From assembly GCF_020400655.1 (NCBI RefSeq), contig NZ_JAINRC010000012.1, forward strand, positions 124,001-188,000: a DNA stretch of 64,000 nt, given 5' to 3'. Below are positions 1-8,610 of this stretch, piece by piece. The DNA is from Streptomyces spinosus. GTDB taxonomy: Bacteria; Actinomycetota; Actinomycetes; Streptomycetales; Streptomycetaceae. Below the pieces are notes generated by a model that saw nothing but the letters and a program-made list of their open reading frames with translations, did not search any database and had not been told where the DNA came from. The position numbers and the translations under genes are program-made. Position 1 is the stretch's first letter. Each line of letters starts with the position of its first letter.

Positions 1-29
1 CTGGATGAGGGCCGGGCCGTCACGGGGCC

Positions 30-94
30 GGGTGGGGCTGCCCCCGGCCGTGGGTGGGGCCGCCCCCGGCCGTGGGCGGGGTCGCCCCGGTCGG
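30..94. repeat. Imperfect GC-rich tandem repeat, about 22 bp x 3
   Basis: Three head-to-tail units begin at 30, 52 and 74. The first two differ at one base; the third is diverged and one base shorter. Each unit is partly self-complementary (GGGGC then GCCCC), so RNA from either strand would form small hairpins. The array lies just past the 3' end of the exporter gene on the minus strand and could act in transcript termination. Bases 1-162 hold nothing else that I recognise. Confidence 0.6.
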
Positions 95-162
95 GCGTGA
101 CGGCTGCCCCGGTCGGCCAGGGCCCCCGGTCCCGGGAGGCGGCAGGGGCCGGCGGGGTCGGT

Positions 163-1077
163 TCAGCGGCGTTGGAGGTCTCGGGGGTCCGGTTCCTGTT
201 CCGTCGTGCCGCACGGCATCGCCGGGTGCAGGCCGAGCAGCACGATGCCCGCCACCACCGCCGCGAGTCCGGCCGCCTCCCCGGCCAGCGCGCCGACGTC
301 GGTGCGCAGCCGGTCGCCCATGAAACCCACCCCGCACAGGATGCCGGCCAGCGGCTCGGCCGCCGTGAGCGCCGGCAGCGACATGCGCAGCGGGGCGGTC
401 TCGAACGCGCTCTGCACCAGGACGAGACCGGTGACCCCGCAGGCCACCACCCCGTACGGCTGCCAGCCGGAGAACAGCTCGGTGAGGCCGCCGGCGGAGA
501 AGCGGGTCCCGCTCACCCGGGTCAGCGCGTCCTGGACGCCGTAGAGCAGTCCGGCCGCCAGGGCCAGCAGCACCGGACCCCAGCTCAGCCGGGACCGCTT
601 GGCGTACGTCGTCAGGACCAGGGCCACGCCCACCACCGCTCCGATGATCAGCCAGTGCCGCAGCGGATCGGTGACCGCCGTGCCGCCGCGCGGCTCGCCC
701 GCGACGATGAACGCGCTCACCCCGCCCGCGAGCAGCAGCAGCCCGGCCCAGCCCTGACGCCCGAGGGGTTGCCCGGTCTGGTGCCGGGAGAGGGCGAGGG
801 CGAACAGCAGGTTGGTCGCGAGCAGCGGCTCGACCAGGGAGATCTCACCCTTGCCGAGGGCGATCGCACCCAGCACCATGCCGGCCACCATCAACCCGAG
901 GCCGCCCAGCCAGCGCGGTATCCGCATGAGGTCGATCAGCAGGCGGAAGGAGAGGAAGTCGCTGAGCGGTGCCTTCTGCGCCGCGTTCTGCTGGAGCACG
1001 AACCCGAAGCCCAGGCAGCAGGCCGCGCTCACGGCGAGAAGGAGAACCAGAACCGACACGCTGTGTACCTCGATCAT
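163..1077 (-). CDS. DMT (EamA-like) integral membrane transporter
   Basis: The protein has 304 residues and is almost wholly hydrophobic, with about nine or ten membrane segments and short charged loops such as that around YAKRSR. This is the pattern of the drug/metabolite transporter superfamily found in actinobacteria. The N-terminus is a membrane helix starting MIEVHSVSVLVLLLAV. An in-frame extension upstream to 1218 is polar and arginine-rich, unlike a transporter, so I chose the ATG at 1075-1077. The last residues are hydrophilic and cytoplasmic. No substrate can be read from the sequence. The gene stands alone, divergent from the helical-repeat gene. Confidence 0.75.
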   Translation of the reverse strand: MIEVHSVSVLVLLLAVSAACCLGFGFVLQQNAAQKAPLSDFLSFRLLIDLMRIPRWLGGLGLMVAGMVLGAIALGKGEISLVEPLLATNLLFALALSRHQTGQPLGRQGWAGLLLLAGGVSAFIVAGEPRGGTAVTDPLRHWLIIGAVVGVALVLTTYAKRSRLSWGPVLLALAAGLLYGVQDALTRVSGTRFSAGGLTELFSGWQPYGVVACGVTGLVLVQSAFETAPLRMSLPALTAAEPLAGILCGVGFMGDRLRTDVGALAGEAAGLAAVVAGIVLLGLHPAMPCGTTEQEPDPRDLQRR

Positions 1078-1425
1078 CCGGCCGTACCACGGGCGGTAGT
1101 GGCCGACTGTAGCGCTCCCGGGACGACATTGCCCCGGAAGTACCCGGAACCGGGCGATTGACTCGTCGTGGTCCGGGTCTGACTCGCCATGGTCCGGGGG
1201 CGGGACGCGCGGCGCCATGGCCTACGCCACAGAAGCCGGGGCGCACGCCCCGGAAAACGAGATGGCATACGCCACAGGAACGTTCCCGGACCCGGGTGGC
1301 CGCGACCCGGCCCACCTGCGCCGGGACGATCAAGTTCCGCTTCACCCAAGGAAGTTGAAGCTCGCATCATCGCCGTTCCGCTTGACGCAACCCCTGCCTG
1401 GGGGTTTGCTGTGCGTGATCGGTCG
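1078..1425. other. Intergenic region with direct repeats and a hairpin
   Basis: This 348-bp gap lies between divergent genes. It holds a near-duplicate of about 20 bp (1160-1180 and 1181-1200), a 16-bp direct repeat with one mismatch (1218-1233 and 1262-1277) and a hairpin with 8-bp perfect arms and a CA loop (1236-1253). Apparent reading frames here have no coding character. Promoters for both flanking genes must lie here, but I see no convincing -35/-10 pair. Confidence 0.5.
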
Positions 1426-2430
1426 ATGGCAGCCCGAGAAACAGGAAGTCCCGCGGTGCCCCCTCTCCCGCCCCTGCTCGGCGCTCGCCGGGCCCCCACG
1501 GAACCGTCCGGCGAAACCGCCGAGGACGCTTCCGTGGCCTTCGACGCCGCCCTCGACGACGAGGAACTGCGCACCGCGCGGGCCTCCTTGGCCCAGGGCC
1601 GGCGGCAGGCCGCCCGCTCCCTGCTGGTGCACACCGGCGACGACTGGGACCGCCGCGGCCACCGCCTCACCGTGCTCGCCCAGGACGCCCGTTCCGCCGC
1701 CTGGGCGACCGACTGGCTGACCGCCGAACCCGGCTCCGCCGACGCCACCACCCTGCTCGCCCTGGCCCTGGTGCACCGCGCCGTGTGCGGCAGGGAGGCG
1801 CCCGGCCGGGCCCGCGAGGCGTGCGACACGGCCGCCGCGCTGGCACCCGACGACCCCACCCCCTGGCTCGGCCGGCTGCTGCTCGCCCGCGCCCTGGGCC
1901 CTGAGCGCGAGGTGCTCGCCGCCTTCGCCGGGCTGCGCCGCCGCCACCCCGAGCACCACCACGCCCACCACCTGCTGGTCGCCCGCCTCGCCGAACGCCC
2001 CGCGAGCGGCCGTGCCGAGGCCCACGAGGTGTACGACGTCGCCGAACTGGCCGCCGCCGAGGCCCCCGCCGACTCCCCGCTGGCCGTCCTGCCGGTCGTC
2101 GCCTACGCCGAACGCCACCGGGTCCTCGCCGCCACCGGCCTCGCCGCCACCGACACCGCCGCCCGCGGGCACTGGTCCGGCCCGCGCGCCCGGCGCATCC
2201 TGCGCGCCTGCTTCGACTGGTGGCTGGAGTGGGAGCACGACGAGCACCCGCGCCGCCACGTCGACCTGAACCACCTCGCGTTCGCCCTGTCCTGTGCAGG
2301 CCGCCCGGCCGAGGCGGCGGCCCTCTTCCAGCGCATCGGCGCACACGCCACCCCGGCGCCCTGGTCGTACGCGCACCCCGACCCCCTGGCGGCCTTCCGG
2401 ACGGCCCGCGCCCGCGCGCTCGGGCACTGA
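1426..2430 (+). CDS. Conserved Streptomyces protein with TPR-like helical repeats
   Basis: The protein has 334 residues and no signal peptide or membrane segment. From about residue 40 it is a run of alanine-rich amphipathic helices of roughly 35 residues, resembling a tetratricopeptide solenoid without strict consensus. Near the C-terminus is a conserved-looking stretch with WWLEWEHDEHP, followed by HVDLNHLAFALSCAGRP, which reads like a final TPR hairpin. I set the start at the ATG at 1426 because the protein becomes regular soon after; a GTG at 1411 is an alternative. No enzyme motif is visible. A scaffold or protein-binding role is only an inference. Confidence 0.65.
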   Translation: MAARETGSPAVPPLPPLLGARRAPTEPSGETAEDASVAFDAALDDEELRTARASLAQGRRQAARSLLVHTGDDWDRRGHRLTVLAQDARSAAWATDWLTAEPGSADATTLLALALVHRAVCGREAPGRAREACDTAAALAPDDPTPWLGRLLLARALGPEREVLAAFAGLRRRHPEHHHAHHLLVARLAERPASGRAEAHEVYDVAELAAAEAPADSPLAVLPVVAYAERHRVLAATGLAATDTAARGHWSGPRARRILRACFDWWLEWEHDEHPRRHVDLNHLAFALSCAGRPAEAAALFQRIGAHATPAPWSYAHPDPLAAFRTARARALGH

Positions 2431-2535
2431 GACACCGGGGCCCGGGCGCGCGGGCGCGAGAAGCGACGCGCGCCAGAACCGGTGCGCACGGGAAGCGCTG
2501 CACGCACGACACGTAAGAAGTGATTACGGAAATCT

Positions 2536-2546
2536 GACCAGTGGTC
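2536..2546. promoter_or_regulatory. Small palindrome upstream of the molybdoenzyme gene
   Basis: GACCA-G-TGGTC is a perfect 11-bp dyad 43 bp before the start codon. It resembles half-site arrangements bound by FadR/GntR regulators, but no cognate regulator is adjacent. The call rests on symmetry alone. Confidence 0.3.
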
Positions 2547-2589
2547 CGAACGCCTGGCCCCGCGCGGCCCCGAGTGCTCGAATGAACAC

Positions 2590-3330
2590 GTGAACGCTGA
2601 ACGATCCGAGGAACAGGCGCACGAGCGGGACGGCAGGCCCATCGGCCGCCGCGTCTTCCTCGGCACCCTCGGCCTGGGCGCGCTCGGCGTGGTCGCGGCA
2701 CCCGCGCTGCAACGCGGCGTCGAGGGCTTCCTCGGCGGCGTCGCCGGCAAGGACCCCACCGGCCTGACCGGTCTGCTGCCCAACGGCGGCGGCTTCCGCT
2801 ACTACTCCGTCGCCGCCTCCGTGCCGCCCAGGACCGCCGCGGACTACCGCCTCACCATCGACGGCCTGGTCGACCACCCGCGCGGCTACACCCTCGACGA
2901 TCTGCGCGCCCTGCCACAGACCCGGCTGGTCAAGGACGTCCAGTGCGTCACCGGCTGGCGGGTCCCCGGCACCCCCTTCGAGGGCGTACGCCTGTCCCAC
3001 CTGCTCGACGCGGCGGGCGTCCGCTCCTCCGCCAAGGCCCTCCGCTTCACCTGCTTCGACGGCACCTACACCGAGAGCCTCACCCTCGCCCAGGCGCGCC
3101 GTGCGGACGTGCTGGTCGCCCTGCGCATGCTGGACAAGGACATCGGCCACGACCACGGCGGCCCGGTCCGGCTCTACGTCGCCCCCATGTACTTCTACAA
3201 GTCCGCCAAGTGGCTCTCCGGCATCACCGTCACCGACCGGGTGAAGCCGGGCTACTGGGAGAACCTCGGCTACGACGTCGACGCCTGGGTCGGCCGCTCG
3301 AACGGACGCGACGATGAGCCTACGAGCTGA
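2590..3330 (+). CDS. Tat-exported molybdopterin-dependent oxidoreductase (sulfite oxidase/MsrP fold)
   Basis: The protein has 246 residues. The N-terminus carries a twin-arginine signal (GRRVFLG, Arg20-Arg21) and a hydrophobic stretch ending near AAPALQ, so the folded enzyme should be exported by Tat. The rest matches the sulfite oxidase fold: Cys119 in KDVQCVTGW is the expected molybdenum ligand, followed by GTPFEGVRLSHLLDAAGV and the C-terminal KSAKWLSGI and GYWENLGY motifs. It starts at GTG 2590; an ATG at 2582 meets a stop after three codons. The next gene overlaps it by 17 bp and encodes a membrane cytochrome b, so the pair should form a YedYZ-like electron chain. The substrate is unknown. 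Confidence 0.85.
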   Translation: MNAERSEEQAHERDGRPIGRRVFLGTLGLGALGVVAAPALQRGVEGFLGGVAGKDPTGLTGLLPNGGGFRYYSVAASVPPRTAADYRLTIDGLVDHPRGYTLDDLRALPQTRLVKDVQCVTGWRVPGTPFEGVRLSHLLDAAGVRSSAKALRFTCFDGTYTESLTLAQARRADVLVALRMLDKDIGHDHGGPVRLYVAPMYFYKSAKWLSGITVTDRVKPGYWENLGYDVDAWVGRSNGRDDEPTS

Positions 3331-3940
3331 GACCCCGGCCCCGCCGAGCGCCCGCGTCCACCGCTTCACCCGCGCCGAACGCTGGGTGCACCGCGCGACG
3401 GCCGCGCTGATGGGCGTGTGCGTGGTGACCGCGGCCTTCCTCTACGTCCCCCAGCTGGCGGTCCTGGTCGGCCGCCGGGAACTGGTCGTCCGGGTGCACG
3501 AGTGCGCGGGGCTCGCGCTGCCGGCGCCGGTCCTGCTGGGCCTGGCTTCCCGCGCCTTCCGCGCCGACCTGCGCTTCCTCAACCGCTTCGGCCCGCACGA
3601 CCGGGTCTGGCTGCGCGCCGCGCTGCGCCGCGACCGACGCCCCGCATCGCGTCCCGCGGGAAAGTTCAACGCCGGCCAGAAGGTCTACGCCGCCTGGATC
3701 GCCGGCGCGACGCTGGTCATGCTCGGCACCGGTCTGATGATGTGGTTCACCCGTCTCACGCCGCTGATGTGGCGGACCTCGGCGACCTTCGTCCACGACT
3801 GGCTGGCCCTGACGATCGGCGTCGTCCTGGCCGGCCACATCGGCATGGCCCTGGGGGACCCGGAGGCCAGGCGGGGACTGCGGACGGGAACGGTGACGGG
3901 GGAGTGGGCGCGCAGGGAGCACTCCCTGTGGCGCCCGTGA
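3314..3940 (+). CDS. Membrane cytochrome b subunit partnered with the molybdoenzyme
   Basis: The protein has 208 residues and four predicted membrane helices (about 30-50, 62-80, 125-145 and 160-180). Histidines lie where di-heme b-type cytochromes of the formate dehydrogenase gamma/hydrogenase cytochrome b type carry them: WVHR before helix 1, RVHECAG, FVHDW and LAGHIGM. It overlaps the oxidoreductase gene by 17 bp, so the two are translationally coupled. It probably passes quinol electrons to the exported molybdoenzyme. The loop between helices 2 and 3 is long and arginine-rich. Assignment to the cytochrome b/b6 domain family is firm, but the partner is inferred from gene order. Confidence 0.8.
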   Translation: MSLRAETPAPPSARVHRFTRAERWVHRATAALMGVCVVTAAFLYVPQLAVLVGRRELVVRVHECAGLALPAPVLLGLASRAFRADLRFLNRFGPHDRVWLRAALRRDRRPASRPAGKFNAGQKVYAAWIAGATLVMLGTGLMMWFTRLTPLMWRTSATFVHDWLALTIGVVLAGHIGMALGDPEARRGLRTGTVTGEWARREHSLWRP

Positions 3941-3976
3941 CGCCGCGACACCGGCCGCTCGTTTCCCCGAGCGCCC

Positions 3977-4996
3977 TCAGAACTCCAGCAGCACCTTGCA
4001 GGACCGCTCCCGGTCAGCGGCCAGCGCGAACGCGGACCCGGCCTCCCGCACCGGAACCACAGCGCTGACCAGGCCGTCGAACTCCCCACGGGCCGCCAGT
4101 AGTTCGAGCGCGACGTCGAACTCGGCGTCGAACCGGAACGCGCCCCGCAGTTCGATCTCGCGGCTCACCACCAGGTTCCCGGCGAACGGCGTCCGCCCGG
4201 TCGGCAGCATCCCGAGCTGGACGACCACGCCTCCGCGCCGCACCCGCCGCAGACAGGTGTCCAGACCGGCGCCCACCCCGGACGCCTCCACGGCCACGTC
4301 CACCTCCGCCGGCCACCCGGGATCGTCCGGATCGTCGGCCCGCACCAGCGTGTCGGCTCCGGCGACGGCCGCGTACCCCAGCGCCTCGGGCACCAGGTCG
4401 GTCACCGTCACCCGTGCCGCGCCCGCCGCCTTCGCCGCCGCGACGACCAGGCACCCGATCGGCCCGGCCCCGGTGACCAGGACGTGCCGTCCGGTCACCT
4501 CCCCGGCCCGCCGCACCGCGTGCAGCGCCACCGACAGCGGCTCGGCCAGCACGGCCCGGCGCAGCCCGAGCCCGTCCGGCAGCGCCCTCAACTGGCCCGC
4601 CGGGACGGCCACTTGCTGCGCGAACCCGCCCTGCACGTGCGGAAAGCGCGCCGCACTGCCCAGATAGCGCGTGTCGCGGCACACGTTCGCCCGCCCGTCG
4701 GCGCACTCCGGGCACGTCCCGCACGGCGTGGCCGGGTGCACGGCGACGGCCGTACCCGGGGCGGGGCCGGTGGCCCCGGGGCCGTAGGACACGACCGTGC
4801 CGGCCACCTCGTGCCCGAGCACCATGGGCTCGCGGAGCAGGAAGTCCCCGACCCCGCCGTGCCGCCAGTAGTGCAGGTCGGACCCGCACACTCCGCCGTA
4901 CCGGACCGCCACCAGCGCCTCGCCGGGCGCGGGCCGAGGGGGCGGCAGCTCCTCCACCCGCAGCTCACCCGCCCCGTGGATCACACACCCCAGCAC
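3977..4996 (-). CDS. Zinc-binding alcohol dehydrogenase, L-idonate 5-dehydrogenase-like
   Basis: This 339-residue MDR-family dehydrogenase has the catalytic zinc site in GGVCGSDLHYW and GHEVAG. The structural-zinc cysteines are in CGTCPECADGRANVC and the NAD-binding glycine motif is in VTGAGPIGCLV. It is last in the gluconate operon, so it probably oxidises a sugar acid such as L-idonate to 5-ketogluconate, feeding the SDR next to it. I prefer GTG 4996 (VLGCVIHG), which has AAAGGGG eight bases upstream. GTG 5014, overlapping the SDR stop by four bases as GTGA, is the alternative. Idonate, sorbitol and threonine dehydrogenases are hard to tell apart by sequence; context decides. Confidence 0.8.
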   Translation of the reverse strand: MLGCVIHGAGELRVEELPPPRPAPGEALVAVRYGGVCGSDLHYWRHGGVGDFLLREPMVLGHEVAGTVVSYGPGATGPAPGTAVAVHPATPCGTCPECADGRANVCRDTRYLGSAARFPHVQGGFAQQVAVPAGQLRALPDGLGLRRAVLAEPLSVALHAVRRAGEVTGRHVLVTGAGPIGCLVVAAAKAAGAARVTVTDLVPEALGYAAVAGADTLVRADDPDDPGWPAEVDVAVEASGVGAGLDTCLRRVRRGGVVVQLGMLPTGRTPFAGNLVVSREIELRGAFRFDAEFDVALELLAARGEFDGLVSAVVPVREAGSAFALAADRERSCKVLLEF

Positions 4997-5010
4997 GCCC
5001 GCCGCCCCTT

Positions 5011-5772
5011 TCACAGCACGCTCGTCATGCCGCCGTCGACGTACAGCACCTGACCGCCGACGAAGTCCGCCGCGGGCGAGGCCAGGAAGAGCAGCCCGCC
5101 CACCAGGTCCTCGGTACGGCCCCAGCGCCCGGCCGGGGTGCGGCGGCGCACCCACGCGCCGAACTCCTCGTCCTGGACCAGGGGCCGGGTCAGCTCGGTC
5201 TCGATGTAGCCGGGGCCGAGGCCGTTGACCTGGACGCCGTACGGCCCCCAGTCGGCGCACATGCCCTTGGTGAGCATCTTCAGCGCTCCCTTGGTCGCCG
5301 CGTACGGCGCGATGCCCGGCCGGACGACCTCGCTCTGCAGCGAGCAGATGTTGACGATCTTGCCGTGGCCGCGGGCCGTCATCCGCCGGGCGGCCTCCCG
5401 GCCGACGAGGAAGGCGCTGGTGAGGTTGGTGTCCAGGATGCGGTGCCAGTCGGCGTCCGCGAACTCCAGCAGCGGGGCGCGCAGTTGCATGCCCGCGTTG
5501 TTGACCAGGATGTCGAGCGGGCCCACCCGCTCCTCGACGTCCGCGATCCCGGCGGCAACGGCCGGACCGTCCGTCACGTCGAACACCGCCGTGCGCACCT
5601 CGCCGGGGAGGTCCGCGGCGGCTTCGGCCAGCCGGCCGGCGTCGCGCCCGTTGAGGACCACCGTGCACCCGGCCTCGGCCAGGCCCCGGGCCAGCGCGAG
5701 ACCGATGCCCCGGCTGGACCCGGTGACCAGGGCCGTACGGCCGCTGATGTCGAAGAGGGGGTGAGCCGTCAT
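5011..5772 (-). CDS. SDR-family gluconate 5-dehydrogenase
   Basis: This 253-residue classical short-chain dehydrogenase has the cofactor motif TGSSRGIG at 17-24, NNAG at 91-94, and the catalytic Ser144, Tyr157 and Lys161 (YAATK). The C-terminal GQVLYVDGG is typical of the family. With the permease, the kinase and the idonate dehydrogenase it makes a sugar-acid operon, so reduction of 5-ketogluconate to gluconate is the likely reaction. It begins ten bases after the permease stop and probably shares its message. All catalytic residues are intact. Confidence 0.85.
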   Translation of the reverse strand: MTAHPLFDISGRTALVTGSSRGIGLALARGLAEAGCTVVLNGRDAGRLAEAAADLPGEVRTAVFDVTDGPAVAAGIADVEERVGPLDILVNNAGMQLRAPLLEFADADWHRILDTNLTSAFLVGREAARRMTARGHGKIVNICSLQSEVVRPGIAPYAATKGALKMLTKGMCADWGPYGVQVNGLGPGYIETELTRPLVQDEEFGAWVRRRTPAGRWGRTEDLVGGLLFLASPAADFVGGQVLYVDGGMTSVL

Positions 5773-5782
5773 CGCCGTGCCC

Positions 5783-7180
5783 CTAGACGATCAGGGAGAG
5801 GAGCAGGACCAGGCCGCCGGCGACCACCGAGATGATCGTCTCCATCACCGACCAGGTCTTCACGGTCTGCCCGACGCTCAGCCCGAAGTACTCCTTCACC
5901 AGCCAGAAACCGGCGTCGTTGACATGGCTGAAGAACAGCGAGCCCGCGCCGACGGCCAGGACGAGCAGGGCCGCGTGCGTGGTCGACATGTCGGCCGCGA
6001 GCGGCGCGACCAGGCCGGCCGCCGAGACCGTCGCCACCGTCGCCGAACCGGTCGCCAGCCGGATCGCCACCGCGATCAGCCAGGCCAGCAGCAGCGCCGG
6101 GATCGACCAGTCCTTGGAGATGTCCAGGATCATCTGGCCCACGCCCGAGTCGATCAGCGTCTGCTTGAAGCCGCCGCCCGCGCCCACGATCAGCAGGATG
6201 CCGGCGATGGGCATCAGGCCCTTCTCGACGGTCTGCTGGAGCCGGTCCCTGGTGAACCCGGCGGGCCGGCCCAGCGTGAAGAAGCCGACGATCACGGCGG
6301 CGAGCAGCGCGATCAGCGGGGAGCCGACGACGTCGAAGACGCGCTGGGTCGTGTCCGTGGCGTCGTCGACGACGATGTCCACCAGCGCCTTGGCCAGCAT
6401 CAGCACCACCGGCAGCAGCACGGTGGCGAGCGTGGCGCCGAAGCCCGGACGGCGCTCCAGCTCCTCCGAGGCGCGCTGCGGCAGCATCCGGTCCGGCGCC
6501 GGCACGTCCACCCAGCGGGCCGCGACCTTCGAGAACAGCGGACCGGCGATGATCACCGTCGGGATGGCGACCACGATGCCGAGAGCCAGGGTCACGCCCA
6601 GGTTGGCCTTGACCGCGTCGATGGCGACCAGCGGGCCGGGGTGCGGCGGGATCAGGCCGTGCATCACGGACAGACCGGCGAGCGCCGGGATGCCGATGCG
6701 CATCAGCGAGTAGTTGCCGCGCCTGGCGACCATCAGCACGACCGGGATCAGCAGCACGATGCCGACCTCGAAGAACAGGGGCAGGCCGATCACGGACGCG
6801 ATCAGCACCATCGCCCAGGGCATGGCGCGCCCGCCGGCCTTGGCGAGGATCGTGTCCACGATCTCGTCGGCGCCGCCGGAGTCGGCGAGCAGCTTGCCCA
6901 GGATCGCCCCGAGCGCGATCAGGACGCCGACGCCGGCCACGGTGGAGCCGAGTCCGGTGGTGAAACTGGTGATGGCCTTGTCGAGGGGCGCCCCGGCGAC
7001 CGCCCCGAGCGTCAGCGACCCGATGGTCAGCGCCAGGAAGGCATGGAGCTTGAACTTGGTGATGAGCAGGACGATGACGGCGATGCCCACCAGGACGGCT
7101 ATGCCCAACTGGGCGTGTCCTGCGGAGGTGATCGGCGGAGGCGCGTCCGCTGCCAGCATCTCGACGCTGAGTCTGGTCAC
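5783..7180 (-). CDS. gntP: Gluconate:H+ symporter, GntP family
   Basis: The protein has 465 residues and 12-14 membrane segments. Family features include GLPLFFEVGIVLLIPV, the HGLIPPHPGPLVAI loop and LFFSHVNDAGFWLVKEYF. It imports gluconate, or a related sugar acid, with protons. It starts at GTG 7180 with AAGGGA upstream; the internal ATG at 7159 would remove only seven polar residues. It lies between the kinase (39 bp upstream) and the SDR (10 bp downstream) in one operon under the divergent regulator. Confidence 0.9.
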   Translation of the reverse strand: MTRLSVEMLAADAPPPITSAGHAQLGIAVLVGIAVIVLLITKFKLHAFLALTIGSLTLGAVAGAPLDKAITSFTTGLGSTVAGVGVLIALGAILGKLLADSGGADEIVDTILAKAGGRAMPWAMVLIASVIGLPLFFEVGIVLLIPVVLMVARRGNYSLMRIGIPALAGLSVMHGLIPPHPGPLVAIDAVKANLGVTLALGIVVAIPTVIIAGPLFSKVAARWVDVPAPDRMLPQRASEELERRPGFGATLATVLLPVVLMLAKALVDIVVDDATDTTQRVFDVVGSPLIALLAAVIVGFFTLGRPAGFTRDRLQQTVEKGLMPIAGILLIVGAGGGFKQTLIDSGVGQMILDISKDWSIPALLLAWLIAVAIRLATGSATVATVSAAGLVAPLAADMSTTHAALLVLAVGAGSLFFSHVNDAGFWLVKEYFGLSVGQTVKTWSVMETIISVVAGGLVLLLSLIV

Positions 7181-7219
7181 GGGGGTTCCCTTGCGGTTAC
7201 GGGGGTGTTCTGACGGGCG

Positions 7220-7747
7220 CTACTGAGCGCTGCCCGCGGTGTCGGGAAGCAGGCCGAGTGCCTGTACGGCGCGCTCGGTGATCTCCTGGGGGCTGCCGCT
7301 GACGTCCACGGCGACTCCCGCCTCGTCCGGCTCCAGCGGCTGGAGCGTCGCGAACTGGGAGTCCAGCAGCGCGGTGGGCATGAAGTGCCCCTGACGCTGC
7401 GACATCCGCTCCTCGATCAGCTGCCGGTCACCCGTCAGGTGCAGGAACACGACCCCGGGGGCCACGGCCCGGAGCCGGTCGCGGTACGACCGCTTCAGCG
7501 CCGAGCTGCTGACCACCCCGCCCAGTCCGGCCCGGCCGTGCGCCCAGTGCCCGATGGCCTCCAGCCACGGCCACCGGTCGGCGTCGTCGAGCGGGATCCC
7601 GGCCGACATCTTGTCGATGTTGGCCTGGGGGTGGAAGTCGTCGCCCTCGGCGTACGGCACGCCCAGTCGCGCGGCGAGCAAGGGACCGATCGTGGTCTTG
7701 CCCGTCCCCGCGACGCCCATCACGACGACGACCTGGGGGGTTCGCAT
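7220..7747 (-). CDS. gntK: Gluconokinase
   Basis: The protein has 175 residues. The Walker A loop GVAGTGKT lies at 11-18, followed by the family motifs EGDDFHPQANIDKM, GIPLDDADRWPWL and SSALKRSYRDRLR. These define the shikimate-kinase-like gluconokinase that makes 6-phosphogluconate from imported gluconate. I chose ATG 7747 (MRTPQVVVVMGV), since 17 codons of upstream extension are polar and lie in the promoter region. It is first in the operon, next to the divergent regulator gene. Confidence 0.9.
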   Translation of the reverse strand: MRTPQVVVVMGVAGTGKTTIGPLLAARLGVPYAEGDDFHPQANIDKMSAGIPLDDADRWPWLEAIGHWAHGRAGLGGVVSSSALKRSYRDRLRAVAPGVVFLHLTGDRQLIEERMSQRQGHFMPTALLDSQFATLQPLEPDEAGVAVDVSGSPQEITERAVQALGLLPDTAGSAQ

Positions 7748-7827
7748 CACTGCCTCGCTGTCTTCCTCGACATCGACGCCACTGCGGCGTCGCCACACTG
7801 AAACCCATTAGGTACGACGAATTCAAG

Positions 7828-7851
7828 AGTCTGTGACGTATAAGTCTGACT
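7828..7851. promoter_or_regulatory. Putative operator in the gluconate regulator/operon intergenic region
   Basis: AGTCTG and CTGACT flank a 24-bp imperfect dyad, which also contains a direct repeat of AGTCTG (7828-7833 and 7843-7848). It is AT-richer than its surroundings and sits between the divergent regulator and kinase genes, where a FadR-type repressor would act on both. This is inferred from position and symmetry only. Confidence 0.4.
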
Positions 7852-7874
7852 TTTTGTCGCTGTGATCCACGCCG

Positions 7875-7880
7875 TACGCT
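7875..7880 (+). promoter_or_regulatory. -10 element TACGCT, leaderless start of the gluconate regulator
   Basis: TACGCT ends six bases before the ATG at 7887, so transcription would start at or next to the start codon. There is no Shine-Dalgarno sequence in the short gap. The same arrangement recurs at other genes in this window. Confidence 0.5.
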
Positions 7881-7886
7881 GAGTGC

Positions 7887-8588
7887 ATGAGCACACCGGG
7901 CCGGGGGCTGCACGGCCATGTACTGGACACCCTCGGCCCCGCGATCACAGCGGGCGAGTACCCGCCGGGCAGCGTGCTGCGCACCGACGAGCTGGCCCAG
8001 CACTTCGAGGTGTCGCGCTCCGTGATGCGCGAGGCGGTCCGCGTGCTCGAGTCCATGCACCTGGTCGAGTCCCGCCGCCGGGTGGGCGTCACCGTCCGCC
8101 CCAGGGCCGAGTGGAACGTCTACGACCCGCAGGTCATCCGCTGGCGTCTGGCGGGCGCCGACCGGCCGCACCAGCTGCGCTCCCTCACCGTGCTGCGCTC
8201 CGCGGTCGAACCCGTCGCTGCCGGCCTCGCCGCGCAGCACGCCACGGCCGAGCAGTGCGCCGAACTCACCGAGTGCGCGCTCGGCATGGTGGCCAACTCA
8301 CGCGGTCACAAGCTGGAGAAGTACCTGGTCCACGACATCGCCTTCCACCGGGTCGTGCTGACCGCCTCGGGCAACGAGATGTTCGCCCGCCTCGGTGACG
8401 TCGTCGCCGAGGTGCTGGCCGGCCGCACCCATCACGAGGTCATGTTCGAGGACCCCGACCCGGCGGCCGTCACCCTGCACGTCCAGGTGGCCGAGGCGGT
8501 CCGCGCGGGTGACGCCCCCCGCGCGCAGGAGCTGACCCGGCAGATCACCGTGGGCGCCCTGCAGGAACTGGACATCCTCGCGCCCTAG
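7887..8588 (+). CDS. FadR/GntR-family regulator of gluconate use
   Basis: The protein has 233 residues. Residues 10-75 form the GntR winged helix (AGEYPPGSVLRTDELAQHF, then SRSVMREAVRVLESMHLVE). Residues 90-230 form an FCD all-helical effector domain with the expected metal-ligand histidines (HDIAFHRVV and LHVQVAEAV). It is divergent from gntK, so autoregulation and repression of the kinase-permease-dehydrogenase operon, relieved by gluconate or 6-phosphogluconate, are likely. The start is apparently leaderless. Its stop is 23 bp from the end of the convergent YchJ-like gene. Confidence 0.85.
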   Translation: MSTPGRGLHGHVLDTLGPAITAGEYPPGSVLRTDELAQHFEVSRSVMREAVRVLESMHLVESRRRVGVTVRPRAEWNVYDPQVIRWRLAGADRPHQLRSLTVLRSAVEPVAAGLAAQHATAEQCAELTECALGMVANSRGHKLEKYLVHDIAFHRVVLTASGNEMFARLGDVVAEVLAGRTHHEVMFEDPDPAAVTLHVQVAEAVRAGDAPRAQELTRQITVGALQELDILAP

Positions 8589-8610
8589 GGTCCGACGGGC
8601 CCCGGCCGGG

